From Pseudomonas sp. R84 (GTDB lineage: Bacteria; Pseudomonadota; Gammaproteobacteria; Pseudomonadales; Pseudomonadaceae): a stretch of DNA of 64,000 nucleotides. Of the stretch, positions 16,083 to 27,025 are shown piece after piece. How positions within the stretch are numbered: position 1 is the stretch's first letter; every line of letters begins with the position of its first letter. Made by a program: the position numbers and the translations under genes. The stretch covers positions 4,763,501-4,827,500 of the forward strand of contig NZ_CP019426.1 of NCBI RefSeq assembly GCF_009834515.1, in the 5' to 3' direction. The notes beneath the pieces are model-generated. The model was not told the origin of the DNA. It saw nothing but the letters and a program-made list of their open reading frames with translations, and made no database searches.

Positions 16083-16874
16083 CTACAGGGCAGATTTAAC
16101 ACTCGCCAGCGGGAACAGACGCTTGAAGTTCTCGGTGGTCTGCTCGGCAAAACGCTCGTAGTTTTCACCGCGCAACATCGCCAGGAATTCCGCCACCTCG
16201 CGCACGTATTGCGGCAGGTTGGGCTTGCCGCGATAGGGAATCGGCGCCAGATACGGTGAATCGGTTTCCACCAGCAGACGATCCGCCGGGACCTTGCTCG
16301 CGACATCGCGCAACGCATCGGCATTACGGAAGGTGACGATGCCCGACAGGGAAATGTAATAACCCATGTCCAGTGCAGCTTTGGCCATGTCCCAGTCTTC
16401 GGTAAAACAATGCAGCACACCGGCCTGCGGCAAGGCTGCTTCACGCAGCAGCTCAAGAGTGTCGGCGCGGGCGCCACGGGTGTGGATGATCACCGGTTTG
16501 CCAGTCTGCTGCGCCGCTTGCAGGTGCAGACGAAACGACGCCTGCTGCAGCTCAGCGGCTTCCGGTTCGTAGTGATAGTCGAGGCCGGTCTCACCGATCG
16601 CCACCACTTTCGGGTGATTGAGTTCGTGCAGCAGCCAGTCCAGCGCAGGCGCCGCGCCGGGTTGCACATCCAGCGGATGAACGCCGACCGAACAATCGAC
16701 ATCGTCATAACGCTCAGCCAGAGCTTTGACGTCGGCGGCGTTGTCAGCACTCACGCCGATGCACAGGAAGTGCCCTACTCCGCGCTCACGGGCCGCATCG
16801 AGTGCAGCACTCAGCGAGCCGTCGTGGGCGGCGAGGTCGAGGCGATCAAGGTGACAATGGGAATCTACGAGCAT
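16083..16874 (-). CDS. tatD: TatD-family metal-dependent hydrolase
   Basis: The 263-residue TIM-barrel protein has all TatD metal-site motifs: DSHCHLDRLD (4-13), GVHPLD, GETGLDYHY, VIIHTRGA, LHCFTED and VETDSPYLAP. The family has 3'-5' DNase and related activities. It is last in the holB-pilZ-tatD end of the large minus-strand cluster, 15 bases after pilZ. No strong ribosome site precedes the ATG. Confidence 0.93.
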   Translation of the reverse strand: MLVDSHCHLDRLDLAAHDGSLSAALDAARERGVGHFLCIGVSADNAADVKALAERYDDVDCSVGVHPLDVQPGAAPALDWLLHELNHPKVVAIGETGLDYHYEPEAAELQQASFRLHLQAAQQTGKPVIIHTRGARADTLELLREAALPQAGVLHCFTEDWDMAKAALDMGYYISLSGIVTFRNADALRDVASKVPADRLLVETDSPYLAPIPYRGKPNLPQYVREVAEFLAMLRGENYERFAEQTTENFKRLFPLASVKSAL

Positions 16875-16888
16875 AAAAAGACGGCTAC

Positions 16889-17245
16889 TTACATCGTATG
16901 AGTGGGACGGTCGGATTTAAGCGCTCCGGCCAGATGGGTTTCAATGCGACTGCGCGCGGTGTTGTCGCCGTCGTTGAACTGCACGCCGACACCGGCCGCG
17001 CGATTGCCTTGCGCCCCTTTCGGGGTGATCCACGCGACCTTGCCGGCCACCGGGATCTTCTCGGCCTCATCCATCAGGTTGAGCAGCATGAACACCTCGT
17101 CGCCCAACTTGTAACTTTTGTTGGTCGGGATGAACAGGCCACCGTTCTTGATGAATGGCATGTAGGCGGCGTAGAGCACCGACTTGTCCTTGATGGTCAG
17201 GGACAAAATGCCGTTGCGCGGCCCCGGGCTGACAGGTTCATTCAT
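16889..17245 (-). CDS. pilZ: PilZ protein (type IV pilus assembly, atypical PilZ domain)
   Basis: The 118-residue protein is close to P. aeruginosa PilZ along its length (LYAAYMPF, LGDEVF, VAGKVAWITPKGAQGNRAAG, C-terminal PTHTM). It lacks the RxxxR and D/NxSxxG c-di-GMP-binding motifs, like the founding PilZ, and acts in type IV pilus biogenesis through protein contacts. The ATG at 17245 follows GGAGGTCAAC; an upstream GTG at 17257 is less likely. It lies between holB and tatD. Confidence 0.92.
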   Translation of the reverse strand: MNEPVSPGPRNGILSLTIKDKSVLYAAYMPFIKNGGLFIPTNKSYKLGDEVFMLLNLMDEAEKIPVAGKVAWITPKGAQGNRAAGVGVQFNDGDNTARSRIETHLAGALKSDRPTHTM

Positions 17246-17287
17246 GTTGACCTCCACTACTGATGTTCAGAGTCTAGGTACACATTC

Positions 17288-18905
<1,618 letters not shown>

Positions 18906-18915
18906 TTAATCAACG

Positions 18916-20088
18916 TCATTGCGTGTTTTGTGGTTCGGCTTCTGGAGTCGGCGCTGGCGCCTGTGGTGCAACTTGTGGCAACGACTCCGGCGCTGTATCC
19001 GGAGATGTTGCAGGAATCGCATCCTCGACAGCGGGAGCTGCTTCAGGCGTTGTCGCCGGCGCAGGGCTGGAGCGGTAATCCGTACGACGCTTGAGCTGAT
19101 ACTCACGCACCGCATTGTTATGGGCATCGAGATCGTCAGAGAACACATGACTGCCGTCACCACGCGCAACAAAGTACAGGCTGGTGCCGTCCACCGGGTT
19201 CAGTGCCGCGTGAATCGCTTCGCGGCCAACCATCGCGATCGGCGTCGGCGGCAAGCCGGGGATCACGTAAGTGTTATACGCCGTCGGCTCTTTCAGATGT
19301 GCACGGGTCAACTTGCCGGTGTAGCGATCGCCCAGACCATAGATGACGGTCGGATCGGTCTGCAACTGCATGCCCAGGGCCATGCGACGCACGAAGACAC
19401 CGGCAATCTGCCCACGCTCCTGCGGCACGCCGGTTTCCTTCTCGACCAGCGACGCCATGATCAGCGCTTGATAGGGTTCGGTGTACGGCACATCGGCAGA
19501 ACGACTTTCCCACTCTTTCGCCAGCACTTCATCGAGGCGGTCAAAGGCTTTCTTCAGCAACTCGGCATCAGACATGCCACGCACGAAGCGGTAGGTATCG
19601 GGGAAGAACCGGCCTTCCGGAAACAGACCTTTATGGCCGATTTTGGCCATGACATCGCTGTCACTCAAACCGTTGAGGGTCTGCTCGACCTTGTCATCCT
19701 TGGCCAACGCGGCGCGCACTTGATGGAAATTCCAGCCCTCGACCAGCGTCAGGCTGTACTGCACCACTTCGCCACGCTTCCACAAGTCGATCAGACCGTT
19801 GACGGTCATACCCGGCTGCATGCGGTATTCGCCGCTGTGGATCGGTGTACCGGCGAGGTTGAAGCGCCAATAGACACGTAGCCAGAACGCGTCCTTGATG
19901 ACGCCATCGGTTTCGAGGGAAAGGAACGTACGGGTCGGAGTGGAGCCTTTCGGCACATCCAGCAGTTCTTCCTGCGTGATGTTCAGAGGCTGTTCCAGTG
20001 CAGAGTGAATCTTCCAGGCGCTGGCGCCCATCAACAGCCCTGCCAGAACCAGTCCGGTTTCCAGCAGCAGCAAAAGTTTACGTCTCAC
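18916..20088 (-). CDS. mltG: Endolytic murein transglycosylase MltG
   Basis: MltG cleaves nascent peptidoglycan strands at the inner membrane. The 390-residue protein has a single N-terminal membrane anchor (about 5-24), a LysM-like region and the YceG domain with the catalytic Glu in ASLVEKETGVPQERG. The last ~50 residues are a Pro/Ala/Glu low-complexity tail (SSPAPATTPEAAPAVEDAIP...), longer than I remember for PAO1. It starts 3 bases after pabC. Confidence 0.92.
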   Translation of the reverse strand: MRRKLLLLLETGLVLAGLLMGASAWKIHSALEQPLNITQEELLDVPKGSTPTRTFLSLETDGVIKDAFWLRVYWRFNLAGTPIHSGEYRMQPGMTVNGLIDLWKRGEVVQYSLTLVEGWNFHQVRAALAKDDKVEQTLNGLSDSDVMAKIGHKGLFPEGRFFPDTYRFVRGMSDAELLKKAFDRLDEVLAKEWESRSADVPYTEPYQALIMASLVEKETGVPQERGQIAGVFVRRMALGMQLQTDPTVIYGLGDRYTGKLTRAHLKEPTAYNTYVIPGLPPTPIAMVGREAIHAALNPVDGTSLYFVARGDGSHVFSDDLDAHNNAVREYQLKRRTDYRSSPAPATTPEAAPAVEDAIPATSPDTAPESLPQVAPQAPAPTPEAEPQNTQ

Positions 20089-20091
20089 AAA

Positions 20092-20907
20092 TCAGGCATC
20101 CAGTAGGGCGCGGGCAATGGTTTGCAGTTTACGGGTGAGCGGGCCAACCGGCCAGCTCAGTGCAGCACAGGCGCGTACCGGCCAGACGCCATACACGCTG
20201 TTGCAGACAAACACTTCATCGGCCCATTGCAGCTGTTCGAGGCTGATGTCGGCGATCTGCGTGGGAATGGCCAGTGACTCGGCCTGAAACAATATTTCGG
20301 CGCGCATCACACCGGCGACGCCACAGCGCTTCAGGTCCGGTGTGATCAGCACACCGTCACGCACCAGAAACAGATTACTGAACACACCCTCGATCACTCG
20401 ACCGACCTGATCAAGCATCAAGCCCTCGGCGTGCTCGCTGTCCTGCCATTCGGCACGGGCGAGAACCTGTTCAAGGCGATTGAGGTGTTTGAGTCCGGCG
20501 AGTAACGGCTGCTTGGCCAGGCGGGTGCTGCACGGGAACAGGCGAACGCCTTGTTCAGCATGCACAGCAGGATAAGCCGCTGGAGGATTGCCTTGCAGAA
20601 TGCGGCGGCCCGGCGCCGTCGGGTCGGGCGCATAACCGCGCAAACCGTCGCCACGGGTGAGGATGAGCTTGAGCACGCCCTCGCCCATCGCTGCCGCATA
20701 GCTCAGCAGCTCGTGACGGATCAGCTCGATATCCGCCGCAATGGCCAGACGCGAGCAGCCATCGGCCAGGCGCGTCAGGTGTCGATCCAGCAGGATCGGC
20801 TGGCCCCTACGCACGGCGATGGTCTCGAACAGACCGTCGCCGTAAGCCAGGCCGCGATCTTTCAGCGACAGAGTGTCAGCCGGTTGACCGTCGACCCAGC
20901 TGTCCAT
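20092..20907 (-). CDS. pabC: Aminodeoxychorismate lyase
   Basis: PabC makes 4-aminobenzoate for folate from aminodeoxychorismate. The 271-residue fold-type IV PLP enzyme starts with WVDGQPADTLSLKDRGLAYGDGLFET and has the catalytic Lys in LAKQPLLAGLKHLNRLEQVLA and the EGVFSNLF phosphate-site segment. It overlaps the fabF stop by one base and is followed by mltG, the standard arrangement in gamma-proteobacteria. Confidence 0.93.
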   Translation of the reverse strand: MDSWVDGQPADTLSLKDRGLAYGDGLFETIAVRRGQPILLDRHLTRLADGCSRLAIAADIELIRHELLSYAAAMGEGVLKLILTRGDGLRGYAPDPTAPGRRILQGNPPAAYPAVHAEQGVRLFPCSTRLAKQPLLAGLKHLNRLEQVLARAEWQDSEHAEGLMLDQVGRVIEGVFSNLFLVRDGVLITPDLKRCGVAGVMRAEILFQAESLAIPTQIADISLEQLQWADEVFVCNSVYGVWPVRACAALSWPVGPLTRKLQTIARALLDA

Positions 20908-22151
20908 CAGCCTGCGAACCGGCGGAACGCCAAGGTGCCGTTGGTGCCGCCAAAACCGAAGGAGTTGGACAGCACGACATCGATGTCCATGTTGCGCGCA
21001 GTGTGCGGCACGAAATCGAGATCGCAGCCTTCATCCGGCTCATCGAGGTTGATGGTCGGCGGTGCCACTTGGCTGTTGATCGCAAGAACGCTGAAGATCG
21101 CTTCAACCGCGCCCGCCGCACCTAACAGGTGACCGGTCATCGATTTGGTCGAGCTCACTGCCAGTTTGTAGGCGTGATCACCGAACACGGTCTTGATCGC
21201 ATTGGCTTCGGCGAGGTCGCCGGCCGAAGTCGAAGTACCGTGAGCGTTGATGTATTGCACTTGATCGGCGTTGATCTTCGCATCGCGCAGCGCGTTGGTG
21301 ATGCAGCGTGCTGCACCGGCGCCGTCGGCAGGTGGCGAGGTCATGTGGAACGCGTCGCCACTGGTGCCAAAGCCGATGAGTTCAGCATAGATGGTCGCGC
21401 CGCGCGCCTTGGCGTGTTCCAGCTCTTCGAGAACCAGTGCACCGGCACCGTCGGACAGGACGAAACCATCACGGCCCTTATCCCATGGACGGCTGGCGCG
21501 GGTCGGTTCGTCATTGCGGGTCGACAGCGCACGGGACGCGCCGAAGCCACCCATGCCCAGACCGCATGCGGCCATTTCGGCACCGCCGGCAATCATCACG
21601 TCGGCTTCGTCGTACATGATGTTGCGTGCCGCCATGCCGATGCAGTGCGTACCGGTGGTACATGCAGTGGCGATGGCGTAGTTAGGTCCCTGTGCCCCCA
21701 GGTGGATGGACAGGAAACCGGAAATCATATTGATGATCGAGCCTGGCACGAAGAATGGCGAGATTCGACGCGGGCCCGTCTCATGCAGAGTACGGCTGGT
21801 TTCTTCGATATTGGTCAGACCGCCGATCCCCGAACCCATGGCCACGCCAATGCGTTCACGGTTGGCGTCAGTGACTTCCAGACCGGCGTTGCGCACGGCT
21901 TGAAAGCCTGCGGCGAGGCCGTACTGAATGAACAGGTCGAGCTTGCGCGCTTCCTTGACCGACAGGTATTCCTCGACATTGAAGCCCTTTACCGAGCCGC
22001 CAAAGCGGGTGGAATAGGCAGAAAGGTCGGTGTGTTCGATCAGACCAATGCCACTGCGGCCAGCCAGAATGCCCTGCCAACTGCTCGGCACATCCGTGCC
22101 CAGTGGCGACAACATACCCATACCGGTGACTACGACGCGTCTACGCGACAC
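20907..22151 (-). CDS. fabF: Beta-ketoacyl-ACP synthase II
   Basis: FabF extends acyl-ACP chains in fatty-acid synthesis. The catalytic triad is in [12 protein letters not shown] (Cys), [11 protein letters not shown] (His) and [11 protein letters not shown] (His). A GTG start at 22151 is chosen because AAGGAGAGTGCT precedes it and it gives the usual 414 residues beginning [11 protein letters not shown]; the frame is open to 22187. It lies downstream of acpP beyond a hairpin terminator, so part of the acpP transcript probably ends first. Confidence 0.95.
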   Translation of the reverse strand: MSRRRVVVTGMGMLSPLGTDVPSSWQGILAGRSGIGLIEHTDLSAYSTRFGGSVKGFNVEEYLSVKEARKLDLFIQYGLAAGFQAVRNAGLEVTDANRERIGVAMGSGIGGLTNIEETSRTLHETGPRRISPFFVPGSIINMISGFLSIHLGAQGPNYAIATACTTGTHCIGMAARNIMYDEADVMIAGGAEMAACGLGMGGFGASRALSTRNDEPTRASRPWDKGRDGFVLSDGAGALVLEELEHAKARGATIYAELIGFGTSGDAFHMTSPPADGAGAARCITNALRDAKINADQVQYINAHGTSTSAGDLAEANAIKTVFGDHAYKLAVSSTKSMTGHLLGAAGAVEAIFSVLAINSQVAPPTINLDEPDEGCDLDFVPHTARNMDIDVVLSNSFGFGGTNGTLAFRRFAG

Positions 22152-22198
22152 AGCACTCTCCTTTTTCAAATGACGACGACTTTGCATCAGGCCTAAAG

Positions 22199-22233
22199 AA
22201 AAAACCGCACGCCATGATGGCAGTGCGGTTTTT
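22199..22233 (-). terminator. Terminator between acpP and fabF
   Basis: CCGCAC and GTGCGG arms (22205-22210, 22223-22228) with A/T tracts on both sides form a hairpin that ends in T residues when read on the minus strand. It probably causes partial termination after acpP, which needs far more product than fabF. Confidence 0.75.
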
Positions 22234-22262
22234 CCATGACAGCAAACAACGATTACAAGCTA

Positions 22263-22499
22263 TTACGCCTGATGGTTGGTAACGTAATCGATTGCAGCTT
22301 GTACAGTAGTGATCTTCTCAGCTTCTTCGTCAGGGATTTCGGTCTCGAATTCCTCTTCCAGAGCCATCACCAGCTCAACGGTGTCAAGGGAGTCGGCACC
22401 CAGGTCTTCTACGAAGGAAGCGGTGTTAACCACTTCTTCTTCTTTAACACCCAGTTGCTCGGCAACGATTTTCTTGACGCGCTCTTCGATGGTGCTCAT
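22263..22499 (-). CDS. acpP: Acyl carrier protein
   Basis: The 78-residue acidic protein carries the phosphopantetheine site GADSLDT with Ser37 and begins [17 protein letters not shown], the standard housekeeping ACP. It is the central carrier of fatty-acid synthesis and a donor for lipid A and phospholipids. AGGAGTGAAAACAAGGT precedes the ATG. A ~195-base leader region lies upstream. Confidence 0.97.
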   Translation of the reverse strand: MSTIEERVKKIVAEQLGVKEEEVVNTASFVEDLGADSLDTVELVMALEEEFETEIPDEEAEKITTVQAAIDYVTNHQA

Positions 22500-22567
22500 A
22501 CCTTGTTTTCACTCCTAATGGACAAATTCAGGCAGCTGGCCAGTGGGTAAGTGTATAGAAAGACTTT

Positions 22568-22587
22568 TCAGTTTTTCAACTGAAAGC
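22568..22587 (-). promoter_or_regulatory. GAAA-loop hairpin in the acpP leader
   Basis: On the minus strand TTTCAGTT and AACTGAAA form an exact 8-bp stem closed by a GAAA tetraloop, about 70 bases upstream of the acpP start in the 195-base fabG-acpP gap. A GNRA-capped stem could protect the 5' end of an abundant mRNA; this is inference. The rest of the gap is AT-rich, with no small ORF that I would support. Confidence 0.45.
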
Positions 22588-22695
22588 TTCACTCCTCAAA
22601 CCCTGCAGCCCTCTGCCTATAAATAGATTGCAGCTTTATAACGGATTTTAGACAGCTCGTATGACATTTTTTTGAAGCAATCCGTCACATTTTAC

Positions 22696-23439
22696 TTACA
22701 TGTACATCCCACCGTTCACCGGGATTGTAGCCCCAGTGACGTATGCCGCACCGTCGGATGCAAGAAAAGCGACCACAGACGCGATCTCTTGAGCTTGTCC
22801 CAGACGACCCAGCGGAATCTGCGTCTGCAAGGCTTCACGCTGTGCTTCAGGCAGCTCGCGCGTCATATCGGTGTCGATAAACCCTGGAGTTACCGAGTTG
22901 ACCGTAATCGAACGCGAACCGACTTCACGCGCCATTGCACGGCTGAAACCTTCCAGACCGGCCTTGGCGGCTGCATAGTTTACTTGGCCTGCGTTGCCCA
23001 TGGCACCCACCACCGAGCCAATACTGATAATTCGCCCCCAACGCGCCTTGGTCATGCCGCGCAGAACGCCCTTGGACAGGCGGAATAGACTGTTCAGATT
23101 GGTATCGATCACGTCGTACCACTCATCGTCTTTCATGCGCATCATCAGGTTATCGCGGGTGATGCCGGCATTATTGACCAGGATCGCCACTGGCGCACCG
23201 AACTGTTCCTGAATGCTCGCCAGTACTGCGCTGACCGATTCATCGCTGGTAACGTTCAGCTCAAGGCCAGTGCCCTGAATACCGTTTTCCTTCAGGGTTG
23301 CCGCAATGCGCTCAGCGCCCGAAGCGGAAGTCGCGGTGCCAACAACGATGGCGCCCTGACGACCCAGTTCCAGTGCGATAGCCTGGCCGATACCGCGGCT
23401 TGCACCGGTGACCAGTGCAACTTTACCTTGCAGACTCAT
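22696..23439 (-). CDS. fabG: 3-oxoacyl-ACP reductase FabG
   Basis: The 247-residue SDR enzyme uses NADPH to reduce 3-oxoacyl-ACP. TGASRGIG (12-19), NNAG, catalytic Ser in ISIGSVVG and YAAAKAG are present, and the protein ends in VNGGMYM as typical FabG does. The ATG at 23439 follows AGGAGAAACTTG. It lies between fabD (16 bases) and acpP. Confidence 0.96.
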   Translation of the reverse strand: MSLQGKVALVTGASRGIGQAIALELGRQGAIVVGTATSASGAERIAATLKENGIQGTGLELNVTSDESVSAVLASIQEQFGAPVAILVNNAGITRDNLMMRMKDDEWYDVIDTNLNSLFRLSKGVLRGMTKARWGRIISIGSVVGAMGNAGQVNYAAAKAGLEGFSRAMAREVGSRSITVNSVTPGFIDTDMTRELPEAQREALQTQIPLGRLGQAQEIASVVAFLASDGAAYVTGATIPVNGGMYM

Positions 23440-23455
23440 GCAAGTTTCTCCTGAT

Positions 23456-24394
23456 TCAGGCTTGCGCTGCACGAGCGGCAGCGAAAGCGTCTGGGGTATT
23501 GAGGTTGGATGTCGCGACGCCTTCGGCGCAACGCTTGTTCAGACCGGCCAGGACTTTGCCCGGGCCGCATTCGACCAGATTGGTCGCGCCCTTGGCGGCC
23601 AGAGTCTGTACCGACTCGACCCAGCGCACTGGCTTGTACAGTTGTTCGAGCAGGTCACGCTTGAGGGTTTCCAGATCGGCCGGCACTTGCGCGCTGACGT
23701 TCTGTACGACCGGGATCTGCGGCGCCTGCCAGTCGATGGCGGCAATGGATTCGGCGAAGCGTTCGGCTGCCGGGCGCATCAGCTCGCAGTGCGATGGCAC
23801 GCTCACTGGCAACGGCATGGCGCGTTTGGCACCACGGGCCTTGCAGCCTTCAATGGCCCGCTCAACGGCTGCCTTGGCACCGGCAATCACCACCTGACCT
23901 GGCGAGTTGAAGTTGACGGCACTGACCACGTCACCTTGCGCAGCTTCAGCGCAGGCCGCCAGCACGTCAGCGTCTTCCAGACCGAGGATGGCAGCCATAC
24001 CACCCTGCCCGGCCGGAACCGCTTCCTGCATCAGTTGACCACGGCGCTCAACGAGCTTCACCGCGTCAGCCAGTGTCAGGCTGCCAGCAGCGACCAACGC
24101 GCTGTATTCACCCAGGCTGTGACCGGCAACGAAAGCCGGACGCGCACCACCTTCAGACAGCCACAGACGCCACAGGGCGATCGAAGCGGTCAGAATGGCA
24201 GGTTGGGTTTTATCGGTTTGATTGAGCAGCTCTTCCGGGCCCTGCTGGGTCAGCGCCCACAGGTCATAGCCCAGAGCCTCAGAAGCTTCTTTGAACGTTT
24301 CGAGGATCGACGGATATTCCGCGCCCAGCTCGGCCAACATGCCGAGGGACTGCGAACCCTGTCCTGGAAAGACGAATGCGAGGGAAGCAGACAT
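23456..24394 (-). CDS. fabD: Malonyl-CoA:ACP transacylase
   Basis: The enzyme loads malonyl groups on ACP. The nucleophile Ser93 is in GHSLGEYSAL (91-100), with the N-terminal FPGQGSQ oxyanion segment and the His in SVPSHCELM. The start at 24394 gives 312 residues; the frame is open to 24451 without a better ribosome site. No fabH lies between plsX and fabD, unlike in E. coli; Pseudomonas keeps its initiating synthases elsewhere. Confidence 0.96.
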   Translation of the reverse strand: MSASLAFVFPGQGSQSLGMLAELGAEYPSILETFKEASEALGYDLWALTQQGPEELLNQTDKTQPAILTASIALWRLWLSEGGARPAFVAGHSLGEYSALVAAGSLTLADAVKLVERRGQLMQEAVPAGQGGMAAILGLEDADVLAACAEAAQGDVVSAVNFNSPGQVVIAGAKAAVERAIEGCKARGAKRAMPLPVSVPSHCELMRPAAERFAESIAAIDWQAPQIPVVQNVSAQVPADLETLKRDLLEQLYKPVRWVESVQTLAAKGATNLVECGPGKVLAGLNKRCAEGVATSNLNTPDAFAAARAAQA

Positions 24395-24517
24395 GTAACA
24401 AGCCCCTAATGATCTTGTCGTCGGAAAATGACGCCCCGCTGGGGGACGCAAGAAACTGACAGTTGGATGGCCCTTTGAACCGGGCGGTCACATTTAAGCA
24501 TTGTCCGACGAAAACGC

Positions 24518-25528
24518 CTAAGACAACAGATCCTCCAGACGACCGTGGAGGCGCTCAGGCAGATTCTCCTGAATCTCGATCAGCGCCCGCTGAATCGCAC
24601 TCTGAAAGCCCTGCACCCCGGCCGAACCGTGACTTTTCACGACGATGCCCTGCAAACCGAGAAAGCTCGCGCCGTTATGTCGCGCTGGCGCCAGATCCGC
24701 CTGCAAGCGCTTCATCAATGGCAGCGCCAAGGCACCGACCACACGGGAAGCGACGTTCTTTTTGAACAACGCCTCGATACGCACCGCGATCATCGTCGCC
24801 AGACCTTCGCTGGACTTGAGCAGGATGTTGCCAACGAAACCGTCACACACCACGACATCGGCCTCGCCACGATACAAACCGTCGCCTTCGATGAAGCCGA
24901 TATAGTTGATACCGCGAGCAGCCTGCAACAGCGTCGCAGCGAGTTTGACCTGCTGATTGCCCTTGATGTCTTCGGTTCCGATGTTCAACAGCGCGACGCG
25001 TGGGCGATGAATACCCAGCGTCTGCGCCGCCACCGAGCCCATTACCGCAAACTGCAGCAGATGCTCGGCACTGCAATCGACGTTGGCGCCCAGATCGAGC
25101 AACTGGCAATAACCCTTCTGCGTCGGAATCGCGGCAACCATCGCCGGACGATCAATACCGGGTAACGTCTTCAGCACAAAACGCGACAGCGCCATCAGCG
25201 CACCGGTATTACCGGCACTGACACACGCCTGAGCCTTGCCGTCACGCACCAGTTCGAGAGCGACACGCATCGACGAATCCGGCTTGCCACGCAACGCCTG
25301 GGTCGGTTTTTCGTCCATGGTGATGACTTCGCTGGCCGCAACAATCGTCAGGCGCGCGCGATCGGCAGCCGATTGGCCGTTGAGCAATTCTTCAAGAAGG
25401 GAGGGTTGACCGACGAGGGTCAGGTGCAGCGAGGGCGTAGCAGACAGGCAAGCAAGGCTGGCCTGAACAATGCTGCGGGGACCGAAGTCCCCGCCCATTG
25501 CGTCAATCGCGATGACCTGAGCGGACAA
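24518..25528 (-). CDS. plsX: Phosphate acyltransferase PlsX
   Basis: PlsX makes acyl-phosphate from acyl-ACP for phospholipid synthesis. The 336-residue protein begins [12 protein letters not shown], the family hallmark, and has [25 protein letters not shown] and [15 protein letters not shown]. It starts 4 bases after rpmF and belongs to the yceD-rpmF-plsX operon. Confidence 0.95.
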   Translation of the reverse strand: MSAQVIAIDAMGGDFGPRSIVQASLACLSATPSLHLTLVGQPSLLEELLNGQSAADRARLTIVAASEVITMDEKPTQALRGKPDSSMRVALELVRDGKAQACVSAGNTGALMALSRFVLKTLPGIDRPAMVAAIPTQKGYCQLLDLGANVDCSAEHLLQFAVMGSVAAQTLGIHRPRVALLNIGTEDIKGNQQVKLAATLLQAARGINYIGFIEGDGLYRGEADVVVCDGFVGNILLKSSEGLATMIAVRIEALFKKNVASRVVGALALPLMKRLQADLAPARHNGASFLGLQGIVVKSHGSAGVQGFQSAIQRALIEIQENLPERLHGRLEDLLS

Positions 25529-25532
25529 GTGA

Positions 25533-25715
25533 TTACTCGTCAGCGCCCTTGTCGATCACTTTACGGCCACGGTATACGCCTTCTGGCGATACGTGGTGAC
25601 GCAGGTGAACTTCACCAGTGGTTTTTTCTACAGACAGGGTGCTAGCCTCGAGAGCGTCGTGCGAACGGCGCATGTCACGGGCAGAGCGGGATTTTTTGTT
25701 CTGCTGAACAGCCAT
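25533..25715 (-). CDS. rpmF: 50S ribosomal protein L32
   Basis: The 60-residue basic protein has the L32 start [20 protein letters not shown] and the later [11 protein letters not shown] segment. It lacks the four zinc-binding cysteines found in the C+ form, as usual in gamma-proteobacteria. It sits between yceD and plsX in the conserved order. Confidence 0.96.
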
Positions 25716-25728
25716 AATTGATTAACTC

Positions 25729-26256
25729 CTAAACGTTTGGGTCACGCTTTAACTGCGCCAATACACTGAACGGGTTGGACCGCGTTGACTCGTCCTCGCT
25801 CGGTTCGGGCTCATCGAGACCCGCCGGCTGCTGGCATTCTTCCGGATGATGAGCAGGCACAATGGGCAAGGCGAGCAGAAGCTCCTCCTCGACCAGTGAC
25901 TGCAGATCCAATGGATCTTCGCCCAGTTCCAGCACGTCATAACCTTTCGGCAACGACTGGGTATTCGCACCCTCTTTCACCACAGCATAACTGCATTCGC
26001 TGTGGATCGGCAGGGTGACCAGCTCAAGACAACGCTGGCAAACCATTTTGACCTCGGTGTCGATAAAGCTGTGAATTACCACAGATTTACGTTCATCTCG
26101 TTCAAAAACGAATTTCGCCTGCACCGTACCGACATTGTCGGAAAGCGGGTCGCAGAGTCTCTCCAAATCGGCCAGCAGCATTTCACCTTGAAGGGTGGTG
26201 CCACGATCAGCCAATTTGCGCGGGTCAACGTGAGGTGGAATCGGGTCATTCAACAT
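25729..26256 (-). CDS. yceD: YceD (DUF177) protein, ribosome-related
   Basis: The 175-residue acidic protein has the DUF177 core with a CxxC pair in MVCQRCLELVTLP and an acidic C-terminus (EPSEDEST). The family is linked with 23S rRNA levels and nearly always precedes rpmF. The start at 26256 is set by the strong promoter at 26266-26293, which rules out the upstream in-frame ATG at 26280. It leaves almost no 5' untranslated region. Confidence 0.9.
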   Translation of the reverse strand: MLNDPIPPHVDPRKLADRGTTLQGEMLLADLERLCDPLSDNVGTVQAKFVFERDERKSVVIHSFIDTEVKMVCQRCLELVTLPIHSECSYAVVKEGANTQSLPKGYDVLELGEDPLDLQSLVEEELLLALPIVPAHHPEECQQPAGLDEPEPSEDESTRSNPFSVLAQLKRDPNV

Positions 26257-26265
26257 AGGCGCAGC

Positions 26266-26293
26266 ATTATAGGGATGCACCCACCCATGTCAA
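26266..26293 (-). promoter_or_regulatory. Consensus sigma70 promoter for yceD-rpmF-plsX
   Basis: On the minus strand a perfect TTGACA (26288-26293) and a perfect TATAAT (26266-26271) are separated by 16 bases. The expected transcription start is at about 26258-26260, only 2-4 bases before the yceD ATG, so the mRNA would be leaderless or nearly so. This is the strongest-looking promoter in the window. Confidence 0.8.
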
Positions 26294-26361
26294 AGGAAAT
26301 TGTGCCCTGTCCGTCACTTGCGTGCCTCCGCTAGAATTCGCATCTGCCTCAGGAGACGCGA

Positions 26362-26940
26362 ATGCTGCCTTTATTACTCGCTTCAAGCTCGACATATCGT
26401 CGCGAATTGCTCGCCCGCCTGCACCTGCCGTTCGTCTGCAGCTCGCCGGATATCGATGAAAGCCACCGCCCAGATGAATCAGCGATCGAACTGGTCAAAC
26501 GCCTCGCCGAACAAAAAGCCCGGGCATTGGCCGACAGCCACCCCGCTCATCTGATTATCGGTTCGGACCAGGTCGCCGTGCTCGGCGAGCAGATTATCGG
26601 CAAGCCGCATACTTTCGAAAAGGCTCGCGAACAATTGATGGCCGCCAGTGGCGCCAGCGTGACCTTCCTGACCGGCCTGGCCCTGCTTAACAGCAAAACC
26701 GGGCAATGCCAGGTCGACTGCGTGCCGTTCACCGTACACATGCGCACACTGGATCAGGCGCGCATAGAACGTTACTTGCGCATTGAACAACCTTACGACT
26801 GCGCAGGCAGCTTCAAGGCGGAAGGCCTTGGCGTGAGCCTGTTTCAGTCCACCCAAGGCCCTGACGCCACCAGCCTGATCGGCCTGCCACTGATTCGCCT
26901 GATCGACATGCTGCTGATCGAAGGCGTGCAGATCCCGTAA
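26362..26940 (+). CDS. yceF: Maf-family nucleotide pyrophosphatase (YceF type)
   Basis: The 192-residue enzyme removes pyrophosphate from modified or non-canonical nucleotides; the YceF branch acts on 7-methyl-GTP. It starts PLLLASSSTYRRELLARLHL, the Maf phosphate-binding segment, and has SDQVAVL, GKPHTFEKAREQL and YDCAGSFKAEGLG. The gene is divergent from yceD. A short ribosome site, AGGAGACGCG, precedes the ATG. Confidence 0.92.
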   Translation: MLPLLLASSSTYRRELLARLHLPFVCSSPDIDESHRPDESAIELVKRLAEQKARALADSHPAHLIIGSDQVAVLGEQIIGKPHTFEKAREQLMAASGASVTFLTGLALLNSKTGQCQVDCVPFTVHMRTLDQARIERYLRIEQPYDCAGSFKAEGLGVSLFQSTQGPDATSLIGLPLIRLIDMLLIEGVQIP

Positions 26941-26942
26941 AG

Positions 26943-27011
26943 CAAAAGATCGCAGCCTGCGGCACCCCCTACACCGATCTGTGTAGGAGCTGCCGCAGGC
27001 TGCGATCTTTG
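26943..27011. repeat. Inverted repeat 'AAAGATCGCAGCCTGCGGCA', convergent-gene terminator
   Basis: AAAAGATCGCAGCCTGCGGCA and its inverted copy flank a loop containing a second pair (CCTACA / TGTAGG). The same family occurs at 52566-52645. It lies between the convergent maf and sppA genes and forms a long hairpin that probably ends both transcripts. It is a second class of interspersed repeat, distinct from the REP core. Confidence 0.8.
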
Positions 27012-27025
27012 ATCTTTACAACGAA

